Below are positions 23,770 to 31,889 of a stretch of DNA of 32,441 nt, in pieces. The first letter of the stretch is position 1; each line of letters begins with the position of its first letter. This stretch comes from Deltaproteobacteria bacterium (GTDB taxonomy: Bacteria; Myxococcota_A; Polyangia; Fen-1088), in contig JAFGPX010000210.1 in NCBI GenBank assembly GCA_016935975.1, positions 1 through 32,441 on the forward strand. The letters are read 5' to 3'. The notes beneath the pieces were generated by a model that saw nothing but the letters and a program-made list of their open reading frames with translations, was not told the DNA's origin and searched no databases. The translations under genes and the position numbers were made by a program.

Positions 23770-25674
23770 GTGGCGTTCGCGCACCCAGGAACCTGGCCCG
23801 AGTTTGCCGTGCGATTCTCGTTGCATATCTTTCTCTTCTTCGCGCTCCTGGTAGCGACGTTGGCGCCGATCGCGTATCTCGGGCCGACGGAGATTGCGCG
23901 CTGGCGGGAGATACAGCGGCAGGATGCCGACAAGGAGCTGCAGTTCGCCGCCGAGTCGCTGACACGCGCCATCGGTCAGGCGCTCGACGAAAGCGTCCGG
24001 GGGCTGACGGCGACGGCCAACCACATCGGCATCTACGGCAGCCTGGATCCCGCCAAGCTGCAGGGCGTGCTGCGCGAGTACTGCTCGAGCTTTCCGTCGT
24101 GCCTGGGCGTCAACGTGTCGGACCTCGCGGCCCGGCCCTTCGTGCTCGAGCCCCCCGGCGCGACGGACGTGAGCTTCTTCGACCGAGAGTACTACCAGGA
24201 GATGGAGCGCACCGGCCGGACCGCGATCTCGGGAGTCGAGGTGGGGCGGATCACGTGCGTGCCCACCATCCACCTCTGTGCGCCCATCTGGGTTGCCGCC
24301 GAGGACGGCTCCAGGACGAGGGTGGCTTCCCTCGTGGGCGCGCTGGGGCTCGGGTATCTGCAGGATCTCTTGACCCGATCCGTTGCGGCGTTTGGCGACA
24401 CGCAGGCTAGGGTGCTGGACCGGCGCATGCGCGTCATCGTGGATTCCCAGCCCCAGGGGCAACCGGCGCTGGCCGACCTCTCGGGCAACGCGCTGTACGT
24501 CGACGTTCCTGCCGGGCGCGCGTCTCTGCGCGACGGACGCGATGAGCGCGGTGAGATCGTGCGCGCCGCCGTGGCGCGGGTCGCCGAGCAGCAGATAGGC
24601 TGGATCGTCGCGGTCATGCGGCCGCACTGGCGGATCGAGGAGCAGGTTGGGCAGGCGCGCGCCACGACCATGGTCGCGTTTCTCGGGGCGCTCGCTCTCG
24701 GCGTGGTGTTGGCCTTCGTCTTGTCATCGTGGTTGGCGCGACCGATCAGCCGGTTGGAGCGGTACACCCGCAGGGTGGCGGCTGGCGAGGTGGTGCCGCC
24801 ACCGTCCTCCCCGCGCTGGGATGCGCGCGAGGTTACGGGTCTGGTGGGTAGGGTCGCGGCCATGGTGACACAGCTGCGCAGCCAGGCCGATGCCCTGCGG
24901 GAACGCGAAGAGGAGCAGGTCGTGCTCGCCCGGCTCAAGCGCGAGTTGGAGATCGCCGAGCACATCCAGACCGGTATTCTGCCCAGGCGTATCGACGTGC
25001 CAGGCTACGAAATCGGGGCGCTGATGTGGCCGGCGGAGGTCGTGGGGGGCGACTACTACGATTTGCTGGTGACCAAGTCGGGCCTGTGGGTCGGCGTCGG
25101 CGACGTCTCGGGGCATGGGCTCACGGCCGGGCTGGTGATGGTCATGCTGCAAAGCGCGCTGGGGGCGCTCGCGGTGCATGCGCCATCCGCCCGGCCGGTC
25201 GAGATCTGGGGCGCGGTCAATCGCCTGCTGGTGGAGAACATCCGCTCTCGCATGGGCGGCGACGATCACGTCACGCTGGTCCTGATGCAGGTGGAAAAGG
25301 ACGGCGGCTACGCCTTCGCGGGCGGGCACGAGCCCATCATCGTGCTGCGCGCGGGCGTCGCGAAGTGCGAGGTGATTTCCACGCCTGGTCCGTGGATGGG
25401 TATCAAGCCGGGGCTGGAAGACAACCTGAGCGAGGGCCGGGGCCAGCTTGGGCCGGGCGATCTCCTGGTGCTTCACTCCGACGGCATCGTCGAAGCGGGC
25501 GCCGCGCAACACAAGCCCTTCGGTCTCGAACGCCTGTGCGCCGCCATCGAGCGCCTGCGCGAGCGACCGGCCCAAGCGATCTGCTCCGAGATCCTGCGGG
25601 AGGCGCGCGCCTGGGCTCCCGGCAAGCAGGACGACGACATGACCATCGTGGTTCTCCGGCGGGAGGCGGGGTGA
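23770..25674 (+). CDS. Sensor PP2C phosphatase (dCache/HAMP/SpoIIE type)
   Basis: 634 residues from GTG 23770; GTG 23806 is an alternative close to the first membrane helix (about 15-40, FLFFALLVATLAPIAYL). A periplasmic dCache-like sensor region spans about 45-290 (FFDREYYQEMERTGRTAIS, CVPTIHLCAPIW). A second membrane helix (about 299-321) precedes a HAMP linker (about 322-375), a coiled coil (ELEIAEHIQTGILPR), and a SpoIIE phosphatase domain (about 400-634) with metal-site acids Asp428 (VVGGDYYD), Asp445 (GDVSGHG), Asp571 (HSDGIVEAG) and Asp621-623 (DDDMTIV). Such proteins dephosphorylate anti-sigma-factor antagonists in partner-switch pathways. No such partner is in the window. Its 3' end is one base from the convergent EF-G gene. 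Confidence 0.9.
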   Translation: MAFAHPGTWPEFAVRFSLHIFLFFALLVATLAPIAYLGPTEIARWREIQRQDADKELQFAAESLTRAIGQALDESVRGLTATANHIGIYGSLDPAKLQGVLREYCSSFPSCLGVNVSDLAARPFVLEPPGATDVSFFDREYYQEMERTGRTAISGVEVGRITCVPTIHLCAPIWVAAEDGSRTRVASLVGALGLGYLQDLLTRSVAAFGDTQARVLDRRMRVIVDSQPQGQPALADLSGNALYVDVPAGRASLRDGRDERGEIVRAAVARVAEQQIGWIVAVMRPHWRIEEQVGQARATTMVAFLGALALGVVLAFVLSSWLARPISRLERYTRRVAAGEVVPPPSSPRWDAREVTGLVGRVAAMVTQLRSQADALREREEEQVVLARLKRELEIAEHIQTGILPRRIDVPGYEIGALMWPAEVVGGDYYDLLVTKSGLWVGVGDVSGHGLTAGLVMVMLQSALGALAVHAPSARPVEIWGAVNRLLVENIRSRMGGDDHVTLVLMQVEKDGGYAFAGGHEPIIVLRAGVAKCEVISTPGPWMGIKPGLEDNLSEGRGQLGPGDLLVLHSDGIVEAGAAQHKPFGLERLCAAIERLRERPAQAICSEILREARAWAPGKQDDDMTIVVLRREAG

Positions 25675-25675
25675 G

Positions 25676-27769
25676 CTAGTCCCAGGCGTCGAAGCTTTCG
25701 AATTGCATGGTGTAGTTCGCGCGGCCCTGGGTGGCCGAGCGGAGATCGGTGGCATAGCCGAACATGCGGCGCAGCGGCACTTTGGCAACGACGAGACGCT
25801 GGTTGCCGCGGAGGCCGACGTCTTCGATTTGCGCGTGACGGGCGTTCAGATCGCCGAGCACATCGCCCACGTTGGCTTCGGGCGCCGTGACCTCGACCTT
25901 CACGATGGGCTCGAGTAGGCGGGTGCCGGCCGCGCGCGAGGCCTGGCGCAGAGCCTCGCCGACGGCGGCCTTCTGTCCGGCGGGTGTCGAGGCATCGGGG
26001 CGGTATTCGATGCCGGTGACCACGACCTCGATGTCTTCGAAGGGATAGCCCTCGGGCCCCGAGCGCATGGCCTCGGTGGCGCCTTCGAGCGCGGCGTCGA
26101 GGATGGCCCGCGGCGGTCCGGGGACCTTGGGCGCGCCCGGCACCTGCGGTGGCGGCGCGATGTCCAACTTGACGACATTGCCGCTGCCCCGCGGTCGCGC
26201 GGTCACGCGCACGCGGGCTTGGCCGAAGAGCCTCTCCTCCTCGACCTGGCGCTCGAAACGCGCCTCGGCCTCGGCCGTGCCGGCCAAGGTTTCGCGGTGC
26301 ACGACTTGCGGCCGGCCCACGTGCGCCTCGACGCCATACTCGCGGCGCAGGCGATCGACCATGATGTCGAGGTGCAGCTCGCCCATGCCGCGGATGATGG
26401 TCTGGCCGGTTTCGGGATCCTCGCCGAAGCGGAAGGTGGGATCCTCGTCGGCCAGCTTGGTCAGGCCGAAGTCGAGTCGCTCTTTCTCGGCCTGGGTCTT
26501 GGGCTCGATGGCGCGCGTGATGACCGGCTCGTGCGCTTCGATGCGGCCGAGGAGAATGGGCGCCCTGGGCGCGTAGAGCGTGTCGCCCGTGCCCGCCTCC
26601 TTGAGTCCCATGGCCAACACGATGCTGCCGGCGCACGCGCGGTCGATGCGCTCGCGGCGGTTGGCGTGCACGGAGAACAGGCGCGCCACCTTCTCGTTGC
26701 GCCGGGTGCGCGCGTTCTGGACCTCGTCGCCGGGCTTGAGCACGCCCGAGTAGACGCGGAGAAAGACCGTCTTGCGGCCCTCGTCCATGGCGACCTTGAA
26801 GGCCAGGCCGCAAAAGGGCGCCGCGTCCTCCGGCGGCCGCGTGGTGGACTGGCCGGTGGTCGGATCCACGCCGGCGATGGCGGGCATCTCGGTCGGCGCC
26901 GGTAGGAAGTCGCAGACCGCGTCGAGCAAAGGCTGGACGCCCTTGTTGCGCAGGGCCGAGCCCGCCAGCACGGGCACGAACGCGCAGGCCAGGGTGCCCT
27001 TGCGCAAGGCCGCGACCAGGGCCGACGCGGCGATGGGCTTGCCTTCGAGGTAGGCCGCCGCGACGTCGTCGTCGACATCGGCGGCGGCCTCGACGAGCCG
27101 CTCGCGCGCCGTCGCGACTTGGTCGGCCATGGCCGCAGGCACGGCCTCTTCGCGCGGCGGATCGTCTTCGCCGCCCGAGAAGTAGATGGCGCGCTCGCAG
27201 ATGAGATCGACGACGCCCGCGAACTGGTCCTCGGCGCCGATGGGCCATTGCACGGGCACGGGGCGCGCCCCTAGCCGCTCGCGGATCTCGGCGACCACGG
27301 CGCCGAAGTCGGCGCCCGGCCGATCCATCTTGTTGACGAAGGCCAGGCGGGGGACGCGGAAATGGTCGGCCTGGCGCCACACGGTCTCCGACTGGGGCTC
27401 GACGCCGGAGACGCCGCAGAAGACGACCACCGCGCCGTCGAGCACGCGCAGCGAGCGTTCGACCTCGATGGTGAAATCCACGTGCCCCGGCGTATCGATG
27501 AGGTGCAGATCGTGGCCGCGCCACTGCAAGGTGGTGGCCGCGGCCGTGATGGTGATGCCGCGCTCCCGCTCCTGCGGCATCCAGTCCATCTGCGCCTCGC
27601 CGTCGTGAACCTCGCCGATCTTGTGGATGCGTCCGGCGTAGTAGAGGAAACGCTCGGTGACCGTGGTCTTGCCGGCGTCGATGTGCGCCACGATGCCGAT
27701 GTTGCGCACGCGGGCGAGCCGGGGCGGTTTCTTCGGCTTGACGTCGGTACTTGGGCCAGGCTCAGGCAT
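25676..27769 (-). CDS. fusA: EF-G paralogue (EF-G2 / spd-type)
   Basis: 697 residues from ATG 27767-27769. GTPase motifs are complete: [10 protein letters not shown] (P-loop), [24 protein letters not shown]. Domains II-III are canonical ([25 protein letters not shown]). Domain IV is unusual: the 'RQxGGRGQYGHV' strand is [14 protein letters not shown], and the tip loop reads YRPDAST where ordinary EF-G has YHEVDSSE, so the E. coli His583 position is Arg590. Domain V is normal ([15 protein letters not shown]). Myxococcota, spirochaetes and planctomycetes carry two EF-Gs, one for translocation and one (EF-G2) for ribosome recycling, and the altered tip suits the latter. Placed away from rpsL/rpsG/tuf, unlike the main fusA. 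Confidence 0.92.
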   Translation of the reverse strand: MPEPGPSTDVKPKKPPRLARVRNIGIVAHIDAGKTTVTERFLYYAGRIHKIGEVHDGEAQMDWMPQERERGITITAAATTLQWRGHDLHLIDTPGHVDFTIEVERSLRVLDGAVVVFCGVSGVEPQSETVWRQADHFRVPRLAFVNKMDRPGADFGAVVAEIRERLGARPVPVQWPIGAEDQFAGVVDLICERAIYFSGGEDDPPREEAVPAAMADQVATARERLVEAAADVDDDVAAAYLEGKPIAASALVAALRKGTLACAFVPVLAGSALRNKGVQPLLDAVCDFLPAPTEMPAIAGVDPTTGQSTTRPPEDAAPFCGLAFKVAMDEGRKTVFLRVYSGVLKPGDEVQNARTRRNEKVARLFSVHANRRERIDRACAGSIVLAMGLKEAGTGDTLYAPRAPILLGRIEAHEPVITRAIEPKTQAEKERLDFGLTKLADEDPTFRFGEDPETGQTIIRGMGELHLDIMVDRLRREYGVEAHVGRPQVVHRETLAGTAEAEARFERQVEEERLFGQARVRVTARPRGSGNVVKLDIAPPPQVPGAPKVPGPPRAILDAALEGATEAMRSGPEGYPFEDIEVVVTGIEYRPDASTPAGQKAAVGEALRQASRAAGTRLLEPIVKVEVTAPEANVGDVLGDLNARHAQIEDVGLRGNQRLVVAKVPLRRMFGYATDLRSATQGRANYTMQFESFDAWD

Positions 27770-27779
27770 GGAAGGCGCG

Positions 27780-27807
27780 ATTATAGAAAGCGAAGCGTGC
27801 CCTGCAA
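27780..27807 (-). promoter_or_regulatory. Candidate promoter of the EF-G paralogue
   Basis: On the minus strand, TTGCAG (27802-27807) and a perfect TATAAT (27780-27785) are separated by 16 bases. The -10 box ends about 10 bases before ATG 27769, so transcription would start only a few bases before the codon, giving a nearly leaderless message. No Shine-Dalgarno is visible before the ATG. Confidence 0.55.
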
Positions 27808-27825
27808 GCACGACGACTCTTCCGC

Positions 27826-27831
27826 TATAGT
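27826..27831 (+). promoter_or_regulatory. Candidate -10 box of the Cys-repeat protein
   Basis: TATAGT lies 9 bases before ATG 27841, again predicting a very short or absent leader. A matching -35 box is not clear. Together with the minus-strand promoter it makes a compact divergent control region of about 70 bases. Confidence 0.4.
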
Positions 27832-27840
27832 CCCTGCGCG

Positions 27841-28245
27841 ATGAACCGTTCCGAGTTCGAGGCCGAGTACGCGCGCCTGGTGCGCGATTTCGGCGCCAGC
27901 GAGAAGAACGTGGGCAGCTTCCGCAGCGAGGGCTGCACGGGCTCCATGCACTGCATGTTCTGCGCCGGCTGCCGCAACTGCTACCGCTGCACGCACTGCC
28001 GCGACTGCGAGGCGACCACCGGGGCGAGCCACTGCGTGCGTTGCGTGGGCTGCCACGACTGCTCGCACTGCGAGGACGCGACGGCCTGCAACCATTCGGC
28101 CTATCTCGTGCGTTGCGCGTTCTGCACGGATTGCAGCTACTGTCTGGGCTGCGTCGGTCTTGTCAAGCGGGAGTTCCACATCCTCAACCAGCCGCATACG
28201 CGCAGCGAGTACTTCGCCATCGTCAAGCGCCTTCTGGGCCAGTAG
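27841..28245 (+). CDS. Cysteine-repeat protein with period-3 CxxC array
   Basis: 134 residues with 19 cysteines. In residues 38-56 every third residue is Cys (38, 41, 44, 47, 50, 53, 56); the same step recurs at 65-77 and 92-104. Intervening residues are often Gly, Asn, His, Arg or Asp. The ends are ordinary: an N-terminal helix ([16 protein letters not shown]) and a C-terminal [19 protein letters not shown] helix. No signal peptide, so it is cytoplasmic. The regular period suggests a solenoid or a column of metal sites (Zn or Fe-S). Similar proteins occur in Myxococcota but have no reliable function. It is divergent from the EF-G paralogue. Confidence 0.85.
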   Translation: MNRSEFEAEYARLVRDFGASEKNVGSFRSEGCTGSMHCMFCAGCRNCYRCTHCRDCEATTGASHCVRCVGCHDCSHCEDATACNHSAYLVRCAFCTDCSYCLGCVGLVKREFHILNQPHTRSEYFAIVKRLLGQ

Positions 28246-28287
28246 CCCCGTGCCACCCGTCGCTGCGCAGCTCCGTCGGCGCTGTGC

Positions 28288-28293
28288 TAAAAT
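28288..28293 (+). promoter_or_regulatory. Candidate -10 box for the hydrolase pair
   Basis: TAAAAT lies 10 bases before ATG 28304, the start of a short upstream frame that leads into the first metallo-hydrolase gene. No good -35 box is seen. Confidence 0.35.
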
Positions 28294-28303
28294 CCGCTGA
28301 CCC

Positions 28304-28339
28304 ATGCGCGACGAAAGGCACGTGCGAGTCCGGCCATGA
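28304..28339 (+). CDS. Possible 11-codon upstream leader peptide
   Basis: ATG 28304 opens a frame encoding MRDERHVRVRP and stops at TGA 28337-28339, which overlaps the ATG (28336) of the first metallo-hydrolase as ATGA. The codon position just after a -10-like TAAAAT suggests a leaderless start. It may couple translation to the downstream gene. Very short, so chance is a real alternative. Confidence 0.3.
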   Translation: MRDERHVRVRP

Positions 28340-29268
28340 GAGTCCGTTTCTGGGGAGTCCGCGGCTCGCTTCCCGTTCCTGGCGCCCACACCGAGCGCTA
28401 CGGGGGAAACACGTCGTGCGTCGAGATCACCTCGGCGGCCGGCACGCGCATCATCATCGATGGCGGCACGGGAATTCGCCGGTTGGGCAAGGAGCTGATG
28501 CGCGCCGAGTTCGAGTCCGGCCAGGGCCAGGCCCACATCCTGGTCAGCCACACCCACTGGGATCACATCCAGGGGTTGCCCTTCTTCGCCCCCTTCTACC
28601 GCGGGGGCAACCGCCTGTTCGTCTATGCTCGCCAGCGCGACGATCAGAACCTGCGCAGCGTCTTCGCCTCGCAGGCCGACGCGCCCTTCTTCCCCGTCTC
28701 GTTCGATCACACGCGCGCGTCCGTGGCGTTTCGCGAGCTGCACGACGGTGTCAAGTTCGAGATCGAAGACGTCCGGGTTTCGACCACGCGGCTCAACCAC
28801 CCGCACATCGCCACGGCCTACGCGGTTGGCGCGGACGGCGCTCGCGTCGCGTACATCTCCGACACCGCGCCCTTCTCGGACATCCTCTTCGGGCAGGAGT
28901 TCATGTCCGGCCCGCCCTCGCCGCGCAGTCGCCTGAGCAAGACGGACAAGGCCAAGCTCAAGGCCATGGCCGCCGCCGTGGTGCGTATGTGCGAGGGCGC
29001 GGACCTGGTCATCTACGACACCATGTACACGGCCGAGGAGTACCGGCAGTTCCCGCATTTCGGCCATTCGCGTCCCTCGGACGCGATTGCCGTGTGTCGC
29101 GAGGCGGGCGCCAAGACCCTGGCCTTGTTTCACCACTCGCCCGACCGCTCCGACGGCGAGGTGGACAGCATGCTCGACGGCGCGCGCCGCCAGGCACGCG
29201 GCGCCGCCAAGAAGCTCGAGATCGTCGCGGCCTTCGAGGGCCTGGACCTCATGCTGGGGAAGGTCTGA
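28336..29268 (+). CDS. Metallo-beta-lactamase-fold hydrolase, first of a tandem pair
   Basis: 310 residues. The N-terminal WGVRGSLPVPG, YGGNTSCVEI and IIDGGTG strands lead to the metal motif SHTHWDHIQG (His72, His74, Asp76, His77). Further ligands lie in RLNHPH, ISDTAP and the C-terminal FHHSPDRSD. The 'WGVRGS...YGGNTSC' opening places it in the PhnP/RNase Z-like branch of soluble MBL-fold proteins, often cyclic-nucleotide phosphodiesterase-like; the substrate is not known. No signal peptide. The stop overlaps the next start by one base. Confidence 0.9.
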   Translation: MRVRFWGVRGSLPVPGAHTERYGGNTSCVEITSAAGTRIIIDGGTGIRRLGKELMRAEFESGQGQAHILVSHTHWDHIQGLPFFAPFYRGGNRLFVYARQRDDQNLRSVFASQADAPFFPVSFDHTRASVAFRELHDGVKFEIEDVRVSTTRLNHPHIATAYAVGADGARVAYISDTAPFSDILFGQEFMSGPPSPRSRLSKTDKAKLKAMAAAVVRMCEGADLVIYDTMYTAEEYRQFPHFGHSRPSDAIAVCREAGAKTLALFHHSPDRSDGEVDSMLDGARRQARGAAKKLEIVAAFEGLDLMLGKV

Positions 29269-30119
29269 TGGACGTCACTTTCTGGGGGGTTCGCGGCTCG
29301 ATTCCCTCGCCGGGGCCGGCAACCGTGCGCTATGGCGGCAACACCTCGTGCGTGTCGGTGCGGCTTCTCGACGGCGAGACCCTCATCATCGACTGCGGCA
29401 CCGGCGCGCGCAACCTCGGCATTTCCCTGCTCCGCGGCGACTTCGGCAAAGGCGAGGGCAGCGCCACGGTCTTGTTGTCGCACGCGCACTGGGACCACAT
29501 CCAGGGTTTCCCCTTCTTCGGGCCGTTCTACGTCCCGGGCAATCGTTTCACCGTGGTCGGGGGCAGTCACAACTCCGAGCTGCTCGAGCGCGTGCTGGAG
29601 CGCCAGATGGCGGCGCAGTTCTTCCCGGTGCAGAGCTATCGCAACATGGGCGCCCACATCGAGATGCGCGCGGTCTCCGAGGACCGCGAGGTGCGCGCGG
29701 GCAAAGCCAGGATCACCGCCCATCCCAACCCCCATGGTCCAACCGAGGTGTTGGCCTACCGCATCGAGGCCGACGGGAAGTCTCTTGTGTATGCCAGCGA
29801 CGTCGGCTACGAGCTGGGCGGGCCGCCCGAGGCGACCGTCGCCGCATACCGCGGCGCCGATCTCCTCATCCACGATTGCACCTTCACGCCCGAGGATCGC
29901 GCCCAACGCATGAACCGCGGCCTGTCGTCGCTCGACGACGCCGTCGAGGCGGCCGTGCGAGCGCAGGTCAAGCGCCTGGCGCTGTTCCACTACGACCAAG
30001 ACTACAGCGACCGCGACGTCGACGATCTCGTCCGCCGCGGCCGTCGTTTGCTCGACGAACGCGGCGGCAAGGGAATCGAGATCCTGGGCGCGGCCGAGGG
30101 CCTGACGCTGGCCCTCTAG
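29268..30119 (+). CDS. Metallo-beta-lactamase-fold hydrolase, second of a tandem pair
   Basis: 283 residues; ATG 29268 overlaps the upstream TGA by one base. The same opening (MDVTFWGVRGSIPSPG, YGGNTSCVSV, IIDCGTGARNLG) and metal motif (SHAHWDHIQG) as its neighbour show a tandem duplication. The remaining ligands are in HPNPHGPTE, YASDVGYE and FHYDQDYSD. The middle segment after the metal motif differs between the copies (different loop and lengths), so the two probably handle different substrates or form a heteromer. Confidence 0.9.
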   Translation: MDVTFWGVRGSIPSPGPATVRYGGNTSCVSVRLLDGETLIIDCGTGARNLGISLLRGDFGKGEGSATVLLSHAHWDHIQGFPFFGPFYVPGNRFTVVGGSHNSELLERVLERQMAAQFFPVQSYRNMGAHIEMRAVSEDREVRAGKARITAHPNPHGPTEVLAYRIEADGKSLVYASDVGYELGGPPEATVAAYRGADLLIHDCTFTPEDRAQRMNRGLSSLDDAVEAAVRAQVKRLALFHYDQDYSDRDVDDLVRRGRRLLDERGGKGIEILGAAEGLTLAL

Positions 30120-30127
30120 GGTTTCGA

Positions 30128-30236
30128 CCACAGAGGACACGGAGGACACAGAGTCCGGAGAGGAAAGGGTTCTCCGGATCCGGATCCGAAACCCTTTCTT
30201 CCTCCTCCGTTTTCGTGTTCTCTGTGTTCTCTGTGG
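30128..30236. repeat. Long hairpin between convergent genes
   Basis: The outer arms ccacagaggacacggaggac (from 30128) and the complement of the region ending at 30236 pair over about 26 bases, nearly all G-C, A-U or G-U. An inner stem (aggaaagggtt with aaccctttcttcct) and the ggatccggatcc core extend it. It sits between the stops of the second hydrolase (plus) and the glycoside hydrolase (minus). It could serve as a bidirectional terminator or be a dispersed palindromic element. Confidence 0.55.
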
Positions 30237-30248
30237 TGGAGCTTCCGG

Positions 30249-31841
30249 CTACATCCCCGACAGGAACTGGCCGCCGGCCACGAGCAGGTACAGCCGCCGC
30301 AATGTGCCCTGGAAGTACGGGGTGTCGTCCATGCCGCTCGCGCCCAGCCAGTCTTTGACGTAGGCGTCGATCTTGGCCTGGCTGATGGCGACGCCGGCGT
30401 CGGCGAAGGCGCCCACGAAGGCGCTGTTGTTGGCGTAGCCGGTCTTGGTCACGCCGCCCTTGCCATCGACGAACTTGGCGAAGTTCTCGAGCACGGTCTT
30501 GGCCTCGGGCGTGCAATACCACATGTAGTCCATGGCGATGCGCCAGGGGGTGCGGCAGGCATCGTAGCCGTAGTCGTTCGATTCCGTGGTGCCGTCCGAG
30601 AAGCCCCAATTGGGCACCAAGCCGTTCATCGCCTTCTGGTACTGGGCCAGCAAGGTGTACGAGTCCGCCGCCAGTTTCTTCCAGAAGTCGGCGTTGGCCG
30701 TATCGACGGTGGCGAAGGCGCGATAGTAGGCGGGCGAGAAATAGGAGGGGTTGGTCTTGCCCTTGCTCGGATTCTCGGTGCAGCCGCCCCACTTGTCGCC
30801 GGGCCGGAGCAGAGCCAGGCCGTTCTGACAGACGTCGGTCTCGAACTCCTTGATCTTGCCGATCAGATCCTGGGCTTGCGTCTTGTAGCCGCCCCAGCGC
30901 CGGTCGGCCACCAGGAGGCCCATGGCGGCGTCCAGATCGGCGTCGCTTGCGGCGTTGGAATTGTTGTTGCCCGGCGGCGCGCAGGCATCCCAACCCCAGT
31001 TCATGAGGCCGTTCGGATCCAGGTGGTCCACGTAGAACTTCCACAGCTTGTCGAACAGCGTCTGGTCGTCGTTGTTCACGGCGAGCAGCATGCCGTAGCC
31101 GATGCCCTCGGAGACGACGCCGCCGCCGTTCTTCACGACCGCGCTGCCGTTTCCGCAGTCCTGGACAAAGGCGGTCTTCCAGGCCGTGTACTCGGCCGCC
31201 TTCTTGCCCGCCGCCTCGGTCGAGAAGAAGGCCGAGCCGCACATGCCGGAGGTCGAGCCGCCACTGCCCGTCGCGCCGCCCGTGGCGCCCGTCGCGCCGC
31301 CCGTGGCACTCGTTGCACCGCCGCTGGCGCTCGTTGTTCCGCCCGTGCCGCTGCTTCCGCCGCTTCCGCCGTCATTGCCGCCACGGCCACCGCCCGTGCT
31401 GCTGGCGCTCGCGCCGCCGTTGCCATTGCCGCCGCTTCCGCCACGACTCTCTCCCCCCGCACCGCCACGGCTGCCGCCAAGCGCCGAGCCCCCGGACCCG
31501 GCTGCGCCGCCCGAGCCCGCCACGCCGCCCGAGCCCGCGCCGCCGCCCGAACCAGCGCCGCCGTCCGAACCAGCGACACCGCCCGAGCCAGCGACGCCGC
31601 CCGAGCCGGCCGCGCCGCCGGACGCAGTCGTGTTGCTGGCCCCGCCCGACCCGGCGGTGCCGCCGGAACCACCCCTAGCGCTGTCGCCGCCCGCGCCCCC
31701 GCTTGCCCCGCCGGAGCCGCCGCCCGCGCCTCCCGACCTGCCCGAGCCCGATGGCTGCGCGCAGGCCAAGACGAGCGCCACGGGCACGGCGAGCCACAGC
31801 CCTCGCGACACGAAAGCGCCCGACGAGGCGGGGTACTGCAT
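30249..31841 (-). CDS. Glycoside hydrolase family 8 lipoprotein (endoglucanase-like)
   Basis: 530 residues. GGAAGG lies upstream of the start. A signal with LVLACAQ anchors at Cys27. A Gly/Ser/Ala-rich spacer of about 170 residues (about 30-200) holds the enzyme away from the membrane. The GH8 domain (about 205-530) has GVVSEGIGYGML with probable acid Glu245, NWGWDAC, and the family signature SDADLDAAMGLL with Asp300 and Asp302, then SPAYYRAF, DYGYDACRTPWRIAMDY. GH8 enzymes hydrolyse beta-1,4 glucan, xylan or chitosan by inversion. An outer-surface polysaccharide degrader fits a saprophytic or predatory lifestyle. Confidence 0.9.
   Translation of the reverse strand: MQYPASSGAFVSRGLWLAVPVALVLACAQPSGSGRSGGAGGGSGGASGGAGGDSARGGSGGTAGSGGASNTTASGGAAGSGGVAGSGGVAGSDGGAGSGGGAGSGGVAGSGGAAGSGGSALGGSRGGAGGESRGGSGGNGNGGASASSTGGGRGGNDGGSGGSSGTGGTTSASGGATSATGGATGATGGATGSGGSTSGMCGSAFFSTEAAGKKAAEYTAWKTAFVQDCGNGSAVVKNGGGVVSEGIGYGMLLAVNNDDQTLFDKLWKFYVDHLDPNGLMNWGWDACAPPGNNNSNAASDADLDAAMGLLVADRRWGGYKTQAQDLIGKIKEFETDVCQNGLALLRPGDKWGGCTENPSKGKTNPSYFSPAYYRAFATVDTANADFWKKLAADSYTLLAQYQKAMNGLVPNWGFSDGTTESNDYGYDACRTPWRIAMDYMWYCTPEAKTVLENFAKFVDGKGGVTKTGYANNSAFVGAFADAGVAISQAKIDAYVKDWLGASGMDDTPYFQGTLRRLYLLVAGGQFLSGM
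31245..31760 (-). repeat. Gly/Ser/Ala-rich spacer repeat in the GH8 gene
   Basis: Degenerate units encoding GSGGVAGSGG- and GGATGATGG-type peptides form the linker of the glycoside hydrolase. It is a protein-level low-complexity spacer, of the same style as 1672-1891. Confidence 0.75.
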
Positions 31842-31889
31842 GTTTCGGTTTCCTTCCGGGTGCTACGTGTTACCGCGGCCGGTGCCGAT

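Noticed and set aside
25473..27524. A 683-codon minus-strand open frame
   Set aside because: It is a shifted frame inside the EF-G paralogue, which carries all GTPase motifs in the annotated frame.
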